Assembly: GCF_003123745.1 (NCBI RefSeq)
Contig: NZ_QETB01000003.1
Location: 62,001 to 126,000 of the forward strand
Source of the DNA: Ancrocorticia populi
Lineage (GTDB): Bacteria; Actinomycetota; Actinomycetes; Actinomycetales; Actinomycetaceae
Direction: 5' to 3'
DNA length: 64,000 bases
The translations under genes were made by a program, and so were the position numbers. The notes below the pieces were generated by a model. It was not told where the DNA came from and did not search any database. It worked only from the letters and a program-made list of their open reading frames with translations. The first letter of the stretch is position 1, and every line of letters starts with the position of its first letter. Positions 8,345-15,682 of this stretch are shown here, piece by piece.

Positions 8345-9115
8345 TTACGCTAGGTCCCGAATTCGGACGGAAAGGCACGTAACGCAGCCTTCCAGCTTCT
8401 CGAACTCGGTGATCGGAACAGTGGTGACAGTGTAACCGAGGCTTTCAAGAAGTGCAGTAGTTTCGGGAGCGGAAGCAGACATCAGTACATGGGTCTCAGA
8501 TAGGCATACCACGGCGGTGCCATGCGGCTCAGGGACAGGAATGAAGCGATCGAAGATGCTCGGGTTATCCACAAAGTCCGGGTATCCGATAACAGTTCCG
8601 TCGGGAAGCGCCGTTACCGCCGTTTTCAGATGCAAGGCCTTTGTAACCGGCACGCCCACCACCTTCGCGCCCAAAGGAGTCAGGATGGCGCGGAGCTGCC
8701 GGATACCCTCACCGTTGGTTCGCCCGCCACGCCCAACATACACGGTGTTCCCCACTTTGAGAATGTCGCCGCCATCAAGGGTGCCCGGTGCCTGGATCTG
8801 GTTGAGAGAGCAGCCAAGTTGGCCAGCTACTTCGCGTGTGCTGGCTACTTCGCCGCGCCGGATCTCCGCCCCTGGATAAGACGATACGGCAACGTTCTTG
8901 AACATCACCACGGAATCCTCGATGAACACACCGTCGGGACACTCATCCACTGACGCCACCTGGCGGGTTTCCCACCCGGCCTCATGCAGGGCTTTCACGT
9001 AACCTTCCCATTGAGACAACGCGAGTGGAACGTCAACGGGTACGCGTTCGATGTGGTCCACAATCCCATCGTTCAGGTTAGGGCTAGGCTTGCGGACGAG
9101 TGCAATCTTTGACAT
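8345..9115 (-). CDS. Dimethylarginine dimethylaminohydrolase (DDAH)-like enzyme
   Basis: Guanidino-modifying enzyme of 256 residues that would release (di)methylamine from N-methylated arginine to give citrulline. DDAH marks are visible: GVFIEDSVVMF, TLDGGDILKVG, a catalytic His in ALHLKTAV, and a C-terminal nucleophile Cys in GCVTCLSVRI. It is shorter than arginine deiminases and lacks their extra helical domain. The ATG at 9115 has AGGA 5 bases upstream. It lies 13 bases after a cationic amino-acid type permease and 14 bases before PutP, so uptake and hydrolysis of an arginine derivative look coupled. No ornithine transcarbamylase or carbamate kinase is nearby. Plain arginine as substrate cannot be excluded. 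Confidence 0.88.
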   Translation of the reverse strand: MSKIALVRKPSPNLNDGIVDHIERVPVDVPLALSQWEGYVKALHEAGWETRQVASVDECPDGVFIEDSVVMFKNVAVSSYPGAEIRRGEVASTREVAGQLGCSLNQIQAPGTLDGGDILKVGNTVYVGRGGRTNGEGIRQLRAILTPLGAKVVGVPVTKALHLKTAVTALPDGTVIGYPDFVDNPSIFDRFIPVPEPHGTAVVCLSETHVLMSASAPETTALLESLGYTVTTVPITEFEKLEGCVTCLSVRIRDLA

Positions 9116-9128
9116 TTCTTTCCTATTC

Positions 9129-10604
9129 TTAAACTTGGTCACCAGTGAGGTTTTCGGCTTGCGCCTGTAATCGCGCCAATTCGGAGTGTTTCCTGCTCCA
9201 CAGGAAATAGAAGACCAAGGCCACGCTAATCCACCCAACAAAGGCCTGAAGGGTAAGTGCGTGGAGGCCGGAGATCACGTAGATGCAGGCAGCCACGGAC
9301 AGGATCGGTGTTACCGGGTAACCCGGCACTCTGAAGCCACGGTGCATGTCCGGAGCCGTGCGGCGCAGCACCATCACGCCAATTGACACTAGTGCGAAGG
9401 CGCTGAGTGTGCCGATACTCGTCAAGTCCGCCAAGATGCCTAGGGGCAACAGGCCCGCCAAAATTGCCACAGCCCCAGAGACTATAAACGTATTGACGAG
9501 TGGGATCGAACGCTTGGGTGAAACCTTCGCGAACACCGGCGGGACAAGTCCGTCGCGACCCATTGAGTAGAGAATACGCGTTTGGCCGTACATGCAGATT
9601 AGCGTGACGGAGAAGATGGAGATCACGGCGCCAACAGCGAGGAGCGTTCCGGGCCATGTGGATCCCACAACGCCCTGAACGATTGTAGCCAAACTTGCCT
9701 TCTGTCCCTCGAAATCCTCCGCTGATTGAGCACCCAGTGCAGCAAATGCCACCACAACGTACACCAGCGTTACGATGCCGAGTGCCAGGATCAGCGCGCG
9801 TGGAATAGTCTTCTTCGGATCCTTAACCTCATCACCGGTGGTTGCCACTGCGTCTAAACCGATAAACGAGAAGAATAGTGAACCGGCCGCGATAGAGATG
9901 CCGTGCATGCCTTCGGGAGCGAAGTTGGCGAAATGATCAGCGTTGAAGCCAGTTAGCGCAATGGCAGCAAAGACCCCGAGAACCCCTATCTTGATGAAGA
10001 CCATGATGGCATTTGCTCGTGCTGATTCCGATGCGCCCCGCAAAAGCAGGAGCATGCACAACACAACCAGGATGACGGCTGGCAGGTTGATAATGCCCCC
10101 GGCATCGGGCGCTGCGGAAAGGGCATCCGGAAATTGGATTCCGAAAAGATTGTTCAATAAGAGATTTAGGTACTCGGACCACCCCACGGCCACCGCGGCC
10201 GCAGACACGCCATACTCCAGTATCAGGCAGGCACCTACCGCAAAAGCGGCAAGTTCCCCCATAGTTGCGTATGTATACGAGTAGGAAGAGCCAGATGACG
10301 GGATTGTTGAAGCCAACTCCGCATAACACAGCACCGTGAGCCCGGCCACCGCAGCCGCGATAAGGAACGAAACCAAGACACCGGGCCCAGCCTCAGGCAC
10401 CGCCTCGGAGAGAATGAAGAAGATTCCGGTCCCAACCGTGCCGCCTACGCCTATCATCGTGAGCTGCATGGTGGACATGGACCGCTTGAGCGAATGTGTA
10501 TCGTCCCGCTCCACTTCCATCTGGTGAATGGAGTCCGGGCATCCTTCCGTGGTAACACCAGCCGGCATACGCCTCCGGGTGAGTTGGCTGCCTAGTCCGC
10601 CCAT
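9129..10604 (-). CDS. APC-family amino acid permease (cationic amino acid transporter type)
   Basis: A 491-residue transporter with about 12 helices and a hydrophilic N-terminal tail of some 45 residues. The APC signature SMSTMQLTMIGVGGTVGTGIFFI marks helix 1 with its unwound GxGxG substrate site. FFSFIGLDAVATTGDEVKDPKKTIPRA is the conserved loop of the YfnA/CAT subgroup, which favours arginine, lysine or ornithine-like substrates. The ATG at 10604 has AGGAG 6 bases upstream. It is the first gene of the APC-DDAH-PutP-AKR operon and follows two ArgR-like direct repeats that probably control it. Confidence 0.92.
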   Translation of the reverse strand: MGGLGSQLTRRRMPAGVTTEGCPDSIHQMEVERDDTHSLKRSMSTMQLTMIGVGGTVGTGIFFILSEAVPEAGPGVLVSFLIAAAVAGLTVLCYAELASTIPSSGSSYSYTYATMGELAAFAVGACLILEYGVSAAAVAVGWSEYLNLLLNNLFGIQFPDALSAAPDAGGIINLPAVILVVLCMLLLLRGASESARANAIMVFIKIGVLGVFAAIALTGFNADHFANFAPEGMHGISIAAGSLFFSFIGLDAVATTGDEVKDPKKTIPRALILALGIVTLVYVVVAFAALGAQSAEDFEGQKASLATIVQGVVGSTWPGTLLAVGAVISIFSVTLICMYGQTRILYSMGRDGLVPPVFAKVSPKRSIPLVNTFIVSGAVAILAGLLPLGILADLTSIGTLSAFALVSIGVMVLRRTAPDMHRGFRVPGYPVTPILSVAACIYVISGLHALTLQAFVGWISVALVFYFLWSRKHSELARLQAQAENLTGDQV

Positions 10605-10629
10605 AAGGAGCTCCTTGTCCGATGCGTAC

Positions 10630-10662
10630 TAACTATGCACAATACTCAATAATTATGCACTG
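10630..10662. promoter_or_regulatory. Two direct repeats before the APC-DDAH operon, candidate ArgR sites
   Basis: TAACTATGCAC (10630-10640) and TAATTATGCAC (10650-10660) match at 10 of 11 positions and start exactly 20 bases apart, i.e. two helical turns on the same DNA face. The TATGCA/TGCATA core resembles actinobacterial ARG box half-sites. They lie 26-56 bases before the permease ATG, overlapping where its promoter must be. Confidence 0.5.
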
Positions 10663-10707
10663 AATGTCGCTAGCAGAATGATCCGTTCACCTGATGGACG
10701 GCCCCGC

Positions 10708-11586
10708 TTACACTTCCTCAGGAGTTGCCCCCAACCCTTCGTCCTCGCGGTCCACATACTTCTCAACTGTCTCCTCCACAGCAAGTGAACCCGCATAGTC
10801 CGGCACCTCTTGCTGCAGGCTGCGCGACGTCCGCTGATAACCGGTGGACTTGGGCCTTTTCGGGAACTTCAGCTCGGGCCGCTCGATATGCTCGTAGGGA
10901 ATCTGAGAGAGCAGATGATGAATCATATTGATACGCGCCTTGCGCTTGTCCTCGGATTCCACCACGTGCCACGGTGCCTCGTGGATGTCCGTGTGCACAA
11001 ACATCTCGTCTTTAGCGCGCGAATAATCCTCCCACCTAGTGATTGACTCAAGATCCGTGGGTGAGAGCTTCCAGCGCCGCATGGGATCGGTGAGCCGCGA
11101 CTTGAAGCGCTTGAGCTGCTCCTTATCGGACACAGAGAACCAATACTTCAGGAGAATAATTCCATCTTCTACCAGCATCCGTTCGAAGATCGGCGCCTGT
11201 GCCAAGAACCTACGATGCTCTTCGGGCGTGCAGTAGCCCATCACGCGCTCTACTCCCCCACGGTTGTACCACGAGCGGTCAAAGAGCCGGATCTCGCCAG
11301 CCGCCGGAAGATGCTCGACGTACTTCTGGAAGTACCACTGCGTTCGCTGCCGCTCTGTCGGCGCTGGCAGAGCAACCACGCGCGCGATACGGGGATTGAG
11401 GTACTCGGTGATCCGCTTAATGGCGCCGCCCTTACCGGCCGCATCACGCCCTTCGAAAATCACGACCACCCGCGCGCCTGTGGCTTTCACCCATTCCTGC
11501 ATCTCTACGAGTTCAGCTTGGAGCCGCTGAAGTTCGGCTTCGTAGAGATCCTTGTTCATCTTTGGAGTCTTCTTTTTCTTCGCCAT
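10708..11586 (-). CDS. ppk2: Polyphosphate kinase 2 (PPK2)
   Basis: Transfers phosphate between polyphosphate and nucleotides; most enzymes of this group make GTP or ATP from polyphosphate. The 292-residue, single-domain length fits a one-domain PPK2. Walker A is VIFEGRDAAGKGGAIKR near residue 45, Walker B is RLFDRSWYNRGGVERVMG near residue 100, and the lid region follows. Lysine-rich N-terminus MAKKKKTPK and acidic C-terminus are usual. It stands alone, with no polyP-forming ppk1 nearby. The ribosome binding site is weak. Exact nucleotide preference cannot be read from sequence. Confidence 0.95.
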   Translation of the reverse strand: MAKKKKTPKMNKDLYEAELQRLQAELVEMQEWVKATGARVVVIFEGRDAAGKGGAIKRITEYLNPRIARVVALPAPTERQRTQWYFQKYVEHLPAAGEIRLFDRSWYNRGGVERVMGYCTPEEHRRFLAQAPIFERMLVEDGIILLKYWFSVSDKEQLKRFKSRLTDPMRRWKLSPTDLESITRWEDYSRAKDEMFVHTDIHEAPWHVVESEDKRKARINMIHHLLSQIPYEHIERPELKFPKRPKSTGYQRTSRSLQQEVPDYAGSLAVEETVEKYVDREDEGLGATPEEV

Positions 11587-11646
11587 GGGCCCAGACTAGC
11601 GGAGAAGTGTGAAGTGGGCCACGAGTTTTTTTGAACGACGACGACC

Positions 11647-11883
11647 CTACTGCCCTCGGTGCCGCCTTATGAACTCCTTGCATCGATCCAATTGACGGAA
11701 GCCCCATTCCTTCACGCGGGCAGCACCTTCGAACTCAGTCGCGAGGATGGCGAAACCGCCCAACACGATGAGCGTGCCGGGACCCGGTAAGGGCATGAGG
11801 ATTACGCCAAGTACCACGACTCCGCCGCCGATCAACCCAATAACCAGGCGCCGCGAATTCTTCCATATGATTGCCACGCTCAT
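11647..11883 (-). CDS. Small PGPGW-family membrane protein
   Basis: A 78-residue protein of the PGPGW family (formerly TIGR02611), whose function is unknown. It has two hydrophobic helices around LVIGLIGGGVVVLGVILMPLPGPGTLIVLGGFAILATEF, with the PLPGPGT turn between them that defines the family, then a basic amphipathic tail (KEWGFRQLDRCKEFIRRH). It is a likely inner-membrane hairpin with its tail in the cytoplasm. It lies 58 bases after the S41 peptidase stop and 60 before PPK2. Confidence 0.85.
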   Translation of the reverse strand: MSVAIIWKNSRRLVIGLIGGGVVVLGVILMPLPGPGTLIVLGGFAILATEFEGAARVKEWGFRQLDRCKEFIRRHRGQ

Positions 11884-11933
11884 GAGAATAGAACGGTCGC
11901 TTGCATCTTGGAAGGGTTTTCAGGGATGAATCA

Positions 11934-11954
11934 GGGTCTTTTCAGGGGCAGCCC
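11934..11954. repeat. 21-bp direct repeat, left copy
   Basis: GGGTCTTTTCAGGGG, then C, then AGCCC. It recurs with one difference at 13703-13723. Here it overlaps the last codons and stop of the S41 peptidase gene. The two copies bracket the peptidase and the toxin-antitoxin genes. A looser related string (AGGGTTTTCAGGG) lies about 20 bases further left. Confidence 0.75.
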
Positions 11955-12922
11955 TCGTCAGACAGCCACTCGACAGCGACGTCAAACGTCAGACTTGGGC
12001 TCGAAGCGACATCCGGCTCCAGTGGTACCCCTTCGGTATTGTTTCCTGAACGGTCAGCATACGTGGCTTCTGTTAAGACGATTTGTGCGCCGTCCGCAAG
12101 TGTATAAACAGAATTCGCTGAACTATATCCCGCACTGGCTTCACCAAAGGTTCTTACCTTTGGCAGGTCCTTGAACGCGAGCAGCACGGCTTCGCCGCTA
12201 GATGCAGTGTCCTTATCTTGTAACACAGCAATGGGGGTGTCGATAACCTTCTTGACGTCGGGGCCCTCCGAGAGAACCTCACCGTTCAAGGCCGTTGCCG
12301 CACCGTCGATTGCCACTGAGGAGGACTGACCGTCCGACGTCACAAACGCCATGGCAGGGCCGTTCGGTAACAACGGAGAAACGGCGGCAAGCATAGGCCA
12401 CATATTCCCGCCACGGTTACCACGCAGATCCACAACCCAACCACAGGTCTGTGCAGAGGCATTATCGATACCAAATGCGGCCTCATTCACGTACGCTGTT
12501 TCTTCCTCTGCCGACGCCGAGGAAATCATCGGTATTGAAACTACCGTGACCCCGGTATTGGTGGTCACCTTCGGAAGCTCGAAGCGTTCGGCACTCTGGT
12601 TTTGAAACTCGAGAGCTTTCTCTGGTGTCTGAAACGACGAGTGCTTGCCACCTGCAACTCTAGTGGCCTCTATGAGAGGTACATAGAGTTCTTCGATAGA
12701 TTCTGCTTCTGAAACGGAATCGAGGACATTGGCTTTGGCATTATCCCAGTCCTCACCTTGTGCATAGTATCCGTTTGCGAGAATAGCTAACGCATCCTCA
12801 GCATAATCCGAGGGAGAGGATGGCCTATGCGATATCCACAAAGAGCCCAATCCGGCAAACACCAGCAGTAGTAGGAGTGCCACAACAGTGTTCGCCTTAG
12901 CCCGACAGATACGCTTGCCCAT
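11942..12922 (-). CDS. S41-family serine peptidase, membrane-anchored
   Basis: Secreted or membrane-bound peptidase of about 326 residues. One N-terminal helix (VVALLLLLVFAGLGSLWI) anchors it outside. The C-terminal S41 core has WVVDLRGNRGGNMWPML and the nucleophile block DTASSGEAVLLAFKDLP, followed by GEASAGYSSAN. The latter replaces the GKG lysine of CtpA, as in the subgroup of S41 enzymes with GEPTAGYSSAN. There is no PDZ domain. The ATG at 12922 has GGGAGG 5 bases before it. Base composition looks lower in GC than flanking genes, and the segment is bracketed by 21-bp repeats, which suggests acquisition. Substrate unknown. Confidence 0.85.
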   Translation of the reverse strand: MGKRICRAKANTVVALLLLLVFAGLGSLWISHRPSSPSDYAEDALAILANGYYAQGEDWDNAKANVLDSVSEAESIEELYVPLIEATRVAGGKHSSFQTPEKALEFQNQSAERFELPKVTTNTGVTVVSIPMISSASAEEETAYVNEAAFGIDNASAQTCGWVVDLRGNRGGNMWPMLAAVSPLLPNGPAMAFVTSDGQSSSVAIDGAATALNGEVLSEGPDVKKVIDTPIAVLQDKDTASSGEAVLLAFKDLPKVRTFGEASAGYSSANSVYTLADGAQIVLTEATYADRSGNNTEGVPLEPDVASSPSLTFDVAVEWLSDEGCP

Positions 12923-12975
12923 TGGTGCCTCCCAACGCTGCAGTAGCCAACTTCCGGCCTTCAATAGCCAAACTC

Positions 12976-13000
12976 TTTACAGAAGCCTCAAATCTGTAAA
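12976..13000. promoter_or_regulatory. Inverted repeat upstream of the S41 peptidase gene
   Basis: TTTACAGA (12976-12983) and TCTGTAAA (12993-13000) form perfect 8-base arms around a 9-base spacer, 54 bases before the peptidase start. This could be an operator or a small RNA hairpin in the leader. The rest of the 156-base gap to the toxin gene holds no gene that I can see. Confidence 0.4.
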
Positions 13001-13120
13001 CACCTTAGAACGGAAACGAGACACCCATCTGGTTGAATCGCTGCCTTCTAGTCAGGTTTCGACCCGGTCGCGCCAATAGCTAGGCCGCCGCCGCTGGTGC
13101 GCATAAGCCAAGATAAAGAT

Positions 13121-13372
13121 TCAGGAATCATGCTCGATCGAGTAAACAACCCGGTACGGGTAGCCGCGAACGTTCTTACTGCGGATGACGGTTCCATCTT
13201 CGCCGATCATTAACGACGGTGCAGCACTTGGCCACTGTGAAATGCTCTTACGCGCTTCAGCGGTACGATCGATGAATCTAAGGCCGACACCAGATTCTTG
13301 TTCCTCGTACCAACCAACGGCGGCATCGAACTCAGCAACCGCCTCAGGATGCTCGCGCTGTGACGGCTTCAT
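13121..13372 (-). CDS. RelE/ParE-family toxin
   Basis: An 83-residue toxin of the RelE/ParE superfamily. It opens with the amphipathic helix typical of ParE (EAVAEFDAAVGWYEEQESGVGLRFIDRT) and ends with the conserved strand pair KNVRGYPYRVVYSIE. ParE members poison gyrase, RelE members cut mRNA; sequence does not decide which. Its ATG overlaps the antitoxin stop by 4 bases, the normal antitoxin-first order. The pair sits between two 21-bp direct repeats together with a peptidase gene. Confidence 0.88.
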   Translation of the reverse strand: MKPSQREHPEAVAEFDAAVGWYEEQESGVGLRFIDRTAEARKSISQWPSAAPSLMIGEDGTVIRSKNVRGYPYRVVYSIEHDS

Positions 13373-13605
13373 GTGCCGAGAGAAGCCCGAAGACGAGCAA
13401 AGTGCTCATCCGCATCAATAAGTTCAACCGTTCCTGAGCGCAGCTCATCGAGTCGCTTGGCGACTTCGATGCGCCATGTATCATCAACGCCATCAGCGTT
13501 ACCGGAATCGTGGATGCTTGCAAGTAAGGTGTTCGCGACAAGCGCGCGTTGGTCAACATCCAGTGCGAGAGCCTCGCGAATCAGTGTTGCAGTATCCGGT
13601 TCCAT
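13369..13605 (-). CDS. Antitoxin of the addiction-module CHP02574 family
   Basis: A 78-residue acidic protein that should neutralise the toxin encoded next to it. It matches the CHP02574 antitoxin pattern: an N-terminal helix with ALALDVDQRALVANTLLASI, then D..W..E..KRLDELRSG and a C-terminal segment LIDADEHFARLRAS that wraps the toxin. There is no clear DNA-binding domain, so autoregulation is uncertain. The ribosome binding site is weak. It is the first gene of the TA pair; the 89 bases before it hold no other gene. Confidence 0.88.
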   Translation of the reverse strand: MEPDTATLIREALALDVDQRALVANTLLASIHDSGNADGVDDTWRIEVAKRLDELRSGTVELIDADEHFARLRASLGT

Positions 13606-13694
13606 ATCCGAATTCTACCTGAGCTAAGGCGATACTTACAGAATCGAGCGTCTAGGAGATAAGCTTTGGGCAACATGGACACGCCGAATAGCGG

Positions 13695-14912
13695 TCAAGC
13701 GAGGGTCTTTTCAGGGGTAGCCCGTACCCGACGTTTCGTGCCAGCAATGCGCAGCGCCACGCCTATCACGACGATGATAAGGGCTGCCACACCGGCGAAC
13801 ATGTACGAGTAACCGGCGCCGCTTAGCGCGAGCTTGCCGCCCACGCTGGACCCGATCGAAATTCCGATGGTGATTGCCGATTGCATTGACGTCATGGCCA
13901 CAGCCGTTCCACCGCGCGGGGCGAGCTTCTCAGTAACTCCGAATGCCGTCACCATCGTGGGCCCAACAAAGAGTCCCGTGAGGAGCAGTGCGGCAGCCGT
14001 GAAGAGAAGGGAGTGAGTGGCCGTCGTCGTTACTAAAATAAAGAGCGTCATACCCAGTCCGCCAACGAAGACGCGGGAGGAAATTCTAACGGAATCCGGG
14101 ATGGCCACAGCCATAAGAGCCATGAAGGCCGAGCCCACGCCCATCACCGCGTAGACGAGCCCCGCAACAGAGGGTGAACCCAGCTCGAGCGCACGCTCCG
14201 TGGTGCCGGTCTGAACCGAACCGAAGAACATACCGATGCAGAACATCACGCCTATGGCGGGAGCAACCGCCCAGAGGATTCTCATGATCGATGGGCGTTC
14301 GGCATCTTCCTGCGGCTGATCAATGGGCGCGGGCGCCGTGAGGGCAAAGGGAACTCCCGCCAGAAGCACAAGCACCGCGGCAAGAATTAGGGGTGCCACC
14401 GGGACCGCAGCGGAGGCCGCGATCCCCACAAGGGCCGGGCCGAGCACGAACACCATCTCGTCCACGGTGGATTCGTAGGAGAGCGCAGTATTAAGCTCAC
14501 GCTGGTTCTTGACCACCGTGACCCAACGGGTCCTAGTGAAGGAGCCGATCGGCAGGGAGGTGCCGCCCGCGAGGATGCAGGACAGCCAAAGGAGCGGGCC
14601 GTCGTTGCCCGTTGCGCTCGTGTATACGAGCAAGGCCAGTGCCGCAGCGTTGATTGGGGTGAGGAGGCTCAGGACGAACCTCTGCCCTTGATGATCTGCC
14701 CAGCGGCCAATGAGTGGGGAGGCAATCGCTAGGGCGATGGAGACAAATGCTGTTGCGAGGCCGCCTGTGGCCACGCTTGTGGTCGATGCCGTTACGGCTG
14801 TCATCGTACCAAGGGGAATCATGGCGTATGGTGCGCGTGCGGCAACTGCTAAGGCCATGGCCGATCCACTAGAAATCTGTGGAAGGACTTTGTATTGGGC
14901 GAGAATGCTCAT
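13695..14912 (-). CDS. MFS transporter
   Basis: A 405-residue major facilitator with about 12 helices. The loop 2-3 motif appears as GRWADHQGQRFVLSL (usual G-x3-D-x2-G-x2-R), and a long central loop around PAPIDQPQEDAERPS splits the two halves. It looks like a drug or metabolite exporter; substrate unknown. The promoter region contains a perfect 17-bp palindrome that overlaps its likely -10 box, so it is probably controlled by a repressor not encoded in this window. Its last codons contain the right-hand 21-bp direct repeat. Confidence 0.9.
   Translation of the reverse strand: MSILAQYKVLPQISSGSAMALAVAARAPYAMIPLGTMTAVTASTTSVATGGLATAFVSIALAIASPLIGRWADHQGQRFVLSLLTPINAAALALLVYTSATGNDGPLLWLSCILAGGTSLPIGSFTRTRWVTVVKNQRELNTALSYESTVDEMVFVLGPALVGIAASAAVPVAPLILAAVLVLLAGVPFALTAPAPIDQPQEDAERPSIMRILWAVAPAIGVMFCIGMFFGSVQTGTTERALELGSPSVAGLVYAVMGVGSAFMALMAVAIPDSVRISSRVFVGGLGMTLFILVTTTATHSLLFTAAALLLTGLFVGPTMVTAFGVTEKLAPRGGTAVAMTSMQSAITIGISIGSSVGGKLALSGAGYSYMFAGVAALIIVVIGVALRIAGTKRRVRATPEKTLA
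13703..13723. repeat. 21-bp direct repeat, right copy
   Basis: GGGTCTTTTCAGGGG, then T, then AGCCC; 20 of 21 bases match the copy at 11934-11954. Read on the minus strand it encodes the final ATPEKT of the MFS transporter, in a different reading frame from the peptidase copy, so shared protein ancestry cannot explain the match. Confidence 0.75.
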
Positions 14913-14946
14913 TTCTCTATGCTCTCAAATGGACTCCCCGCAAGGA

Positions 14947-14963
14947 TTCTGCATTATGCAGAA
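14947..14963. promoter_or_regulatory. Perfect 17-bp palindrome, likely operator of the MFS gene
   Basis: TTCTGCAT and ATGCAGAA flank a single central base. On the minus strand it contains CATAAT, a good -10 box 34 bases before the MFS ATG, with TGGACG 18 bases further up as a possible -35. A protein bound here would block transcription. It touches the rpe terminator. Confidence 0.6.
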
Positions 14964-15004
14964 GCAGGCGGGGTCTCGTCCATTATAGGTGAGACTCCGC
15001 CTGC
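14964..15004 (-). terminator. Strong hairpin terminator after rpe
   Basis: GCAGGCGGGGTCTC (14964-14977) pairs with GAGACTCCGCCTGC (14991-15004) over 14 bases with one G-T wobble, around a 13-base loop. It lies 19 bases after the rpe stop. There is no long U run, so it may work as an L-shaped actinobacterial terminator; it could act in both directions. Confidence 0.8.
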
Positions 15005-15022
15005 TACCGATGTGAGCTTCGA

Positions 15023-15682
15023 CTACAAGTGAGCATCGGCGAGGCGGCGTAGCTCAGCAATTTCGGCCACAGCGTCCTCCGCCTTGAATACGGCGGAACC
15101 AGCTACGAAGTTGTTGGCTCCTGCCTCCGCGGCGCGCTCGATGGTTTCACGAGAGACTCCACCATCCACCTGAATCCACAGGTCTAGGCCCGCATCCTCG
15201 ATCGCCTTCCGAGTGCGCTGAATCTTCGGCAGCGTGAGGTCAAGGAACTTCTGGCCCCCGAATCCTGGCTCCACGGTCATGACAAGGATCTGATCAAATT
15301 CGGGCAGGAGATCAATGTAGGGTTCAATCGGCGTGCCCGGACGCAGCGCGAGGCTGGCGCGTACTCCCATGGCGTGAAGCTCGCGGGCCAGCTTCACCGG
15401 GGCCATCGCGGCCTCGGCGTGGAACGTGACCGATGCGAATCCGAGTTCTGCGTATGCGGGCGCCCAGCGATCCGGCTGCTCAATCATAAGGTGTGCGTCG
15501 CACGGGACGGATGAGTTGGCAACTGCTGCCTCGGCGATGGGCAGGCCAAGGGCGAGATTCGGGACAAAGTGATTGTCCATGATGTCAATGTGGGCGTAAT
15601 CCGCGGTCGCGATCTTGTCCATTTCGTCAGCGAGATGGCCAAAATCGCAGTTGAGGATCGAGGGCGAAATCAGTGCAGTCAT
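15023..15682 (-). CDS. rpe: Ribulose-phosphate 3-epimerase
   Basis: Interconverts ribulose 5-phosphate and xylulose 5-phosphate in the pentose phosphate pathway. The 219-residue TIM barrel shows [16 protein letters not shown], the metal-site block [35 protein letters not shown] and QVDGGVS. All metal ligands (two His, two Asp) are present. Its ATG overlaps the rsmB stop by 4 bases. It ends the priA-fmt-rsmB-rpe operon and is followed by a strong terminator. In many actinobacteria ribD and other riboflavin genes follow rpe; here they do not. Confidence 0.98.
   Translation of the reverse strand: MTALISPSILNCDFGHLADEMDKIATADYAHIDIMDNHFVPNLALGLPIAEAAVANSSVPCDAHLMIEQPDRWAPAYAELGFASVTFHAEAAMAPVKLARELHAMGVRASLALRPGTPIEPYIDLLPEFDQILVMTVEPGFGGQKFLDLTLPKIQRTRKAIEDAGLDLWIQVDGGVSRETIERAAEAGANNFVAGSAVFKAEDAVAEIAELRRLADAHL

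Noticed and set aside
13040-13085. tRNA 3' end remnant (GGTTTCGACCC string) as an integration site
   Set aside because: The flanks cannot form a 5-bp T stem and no acceptor stem or CCA context is found.
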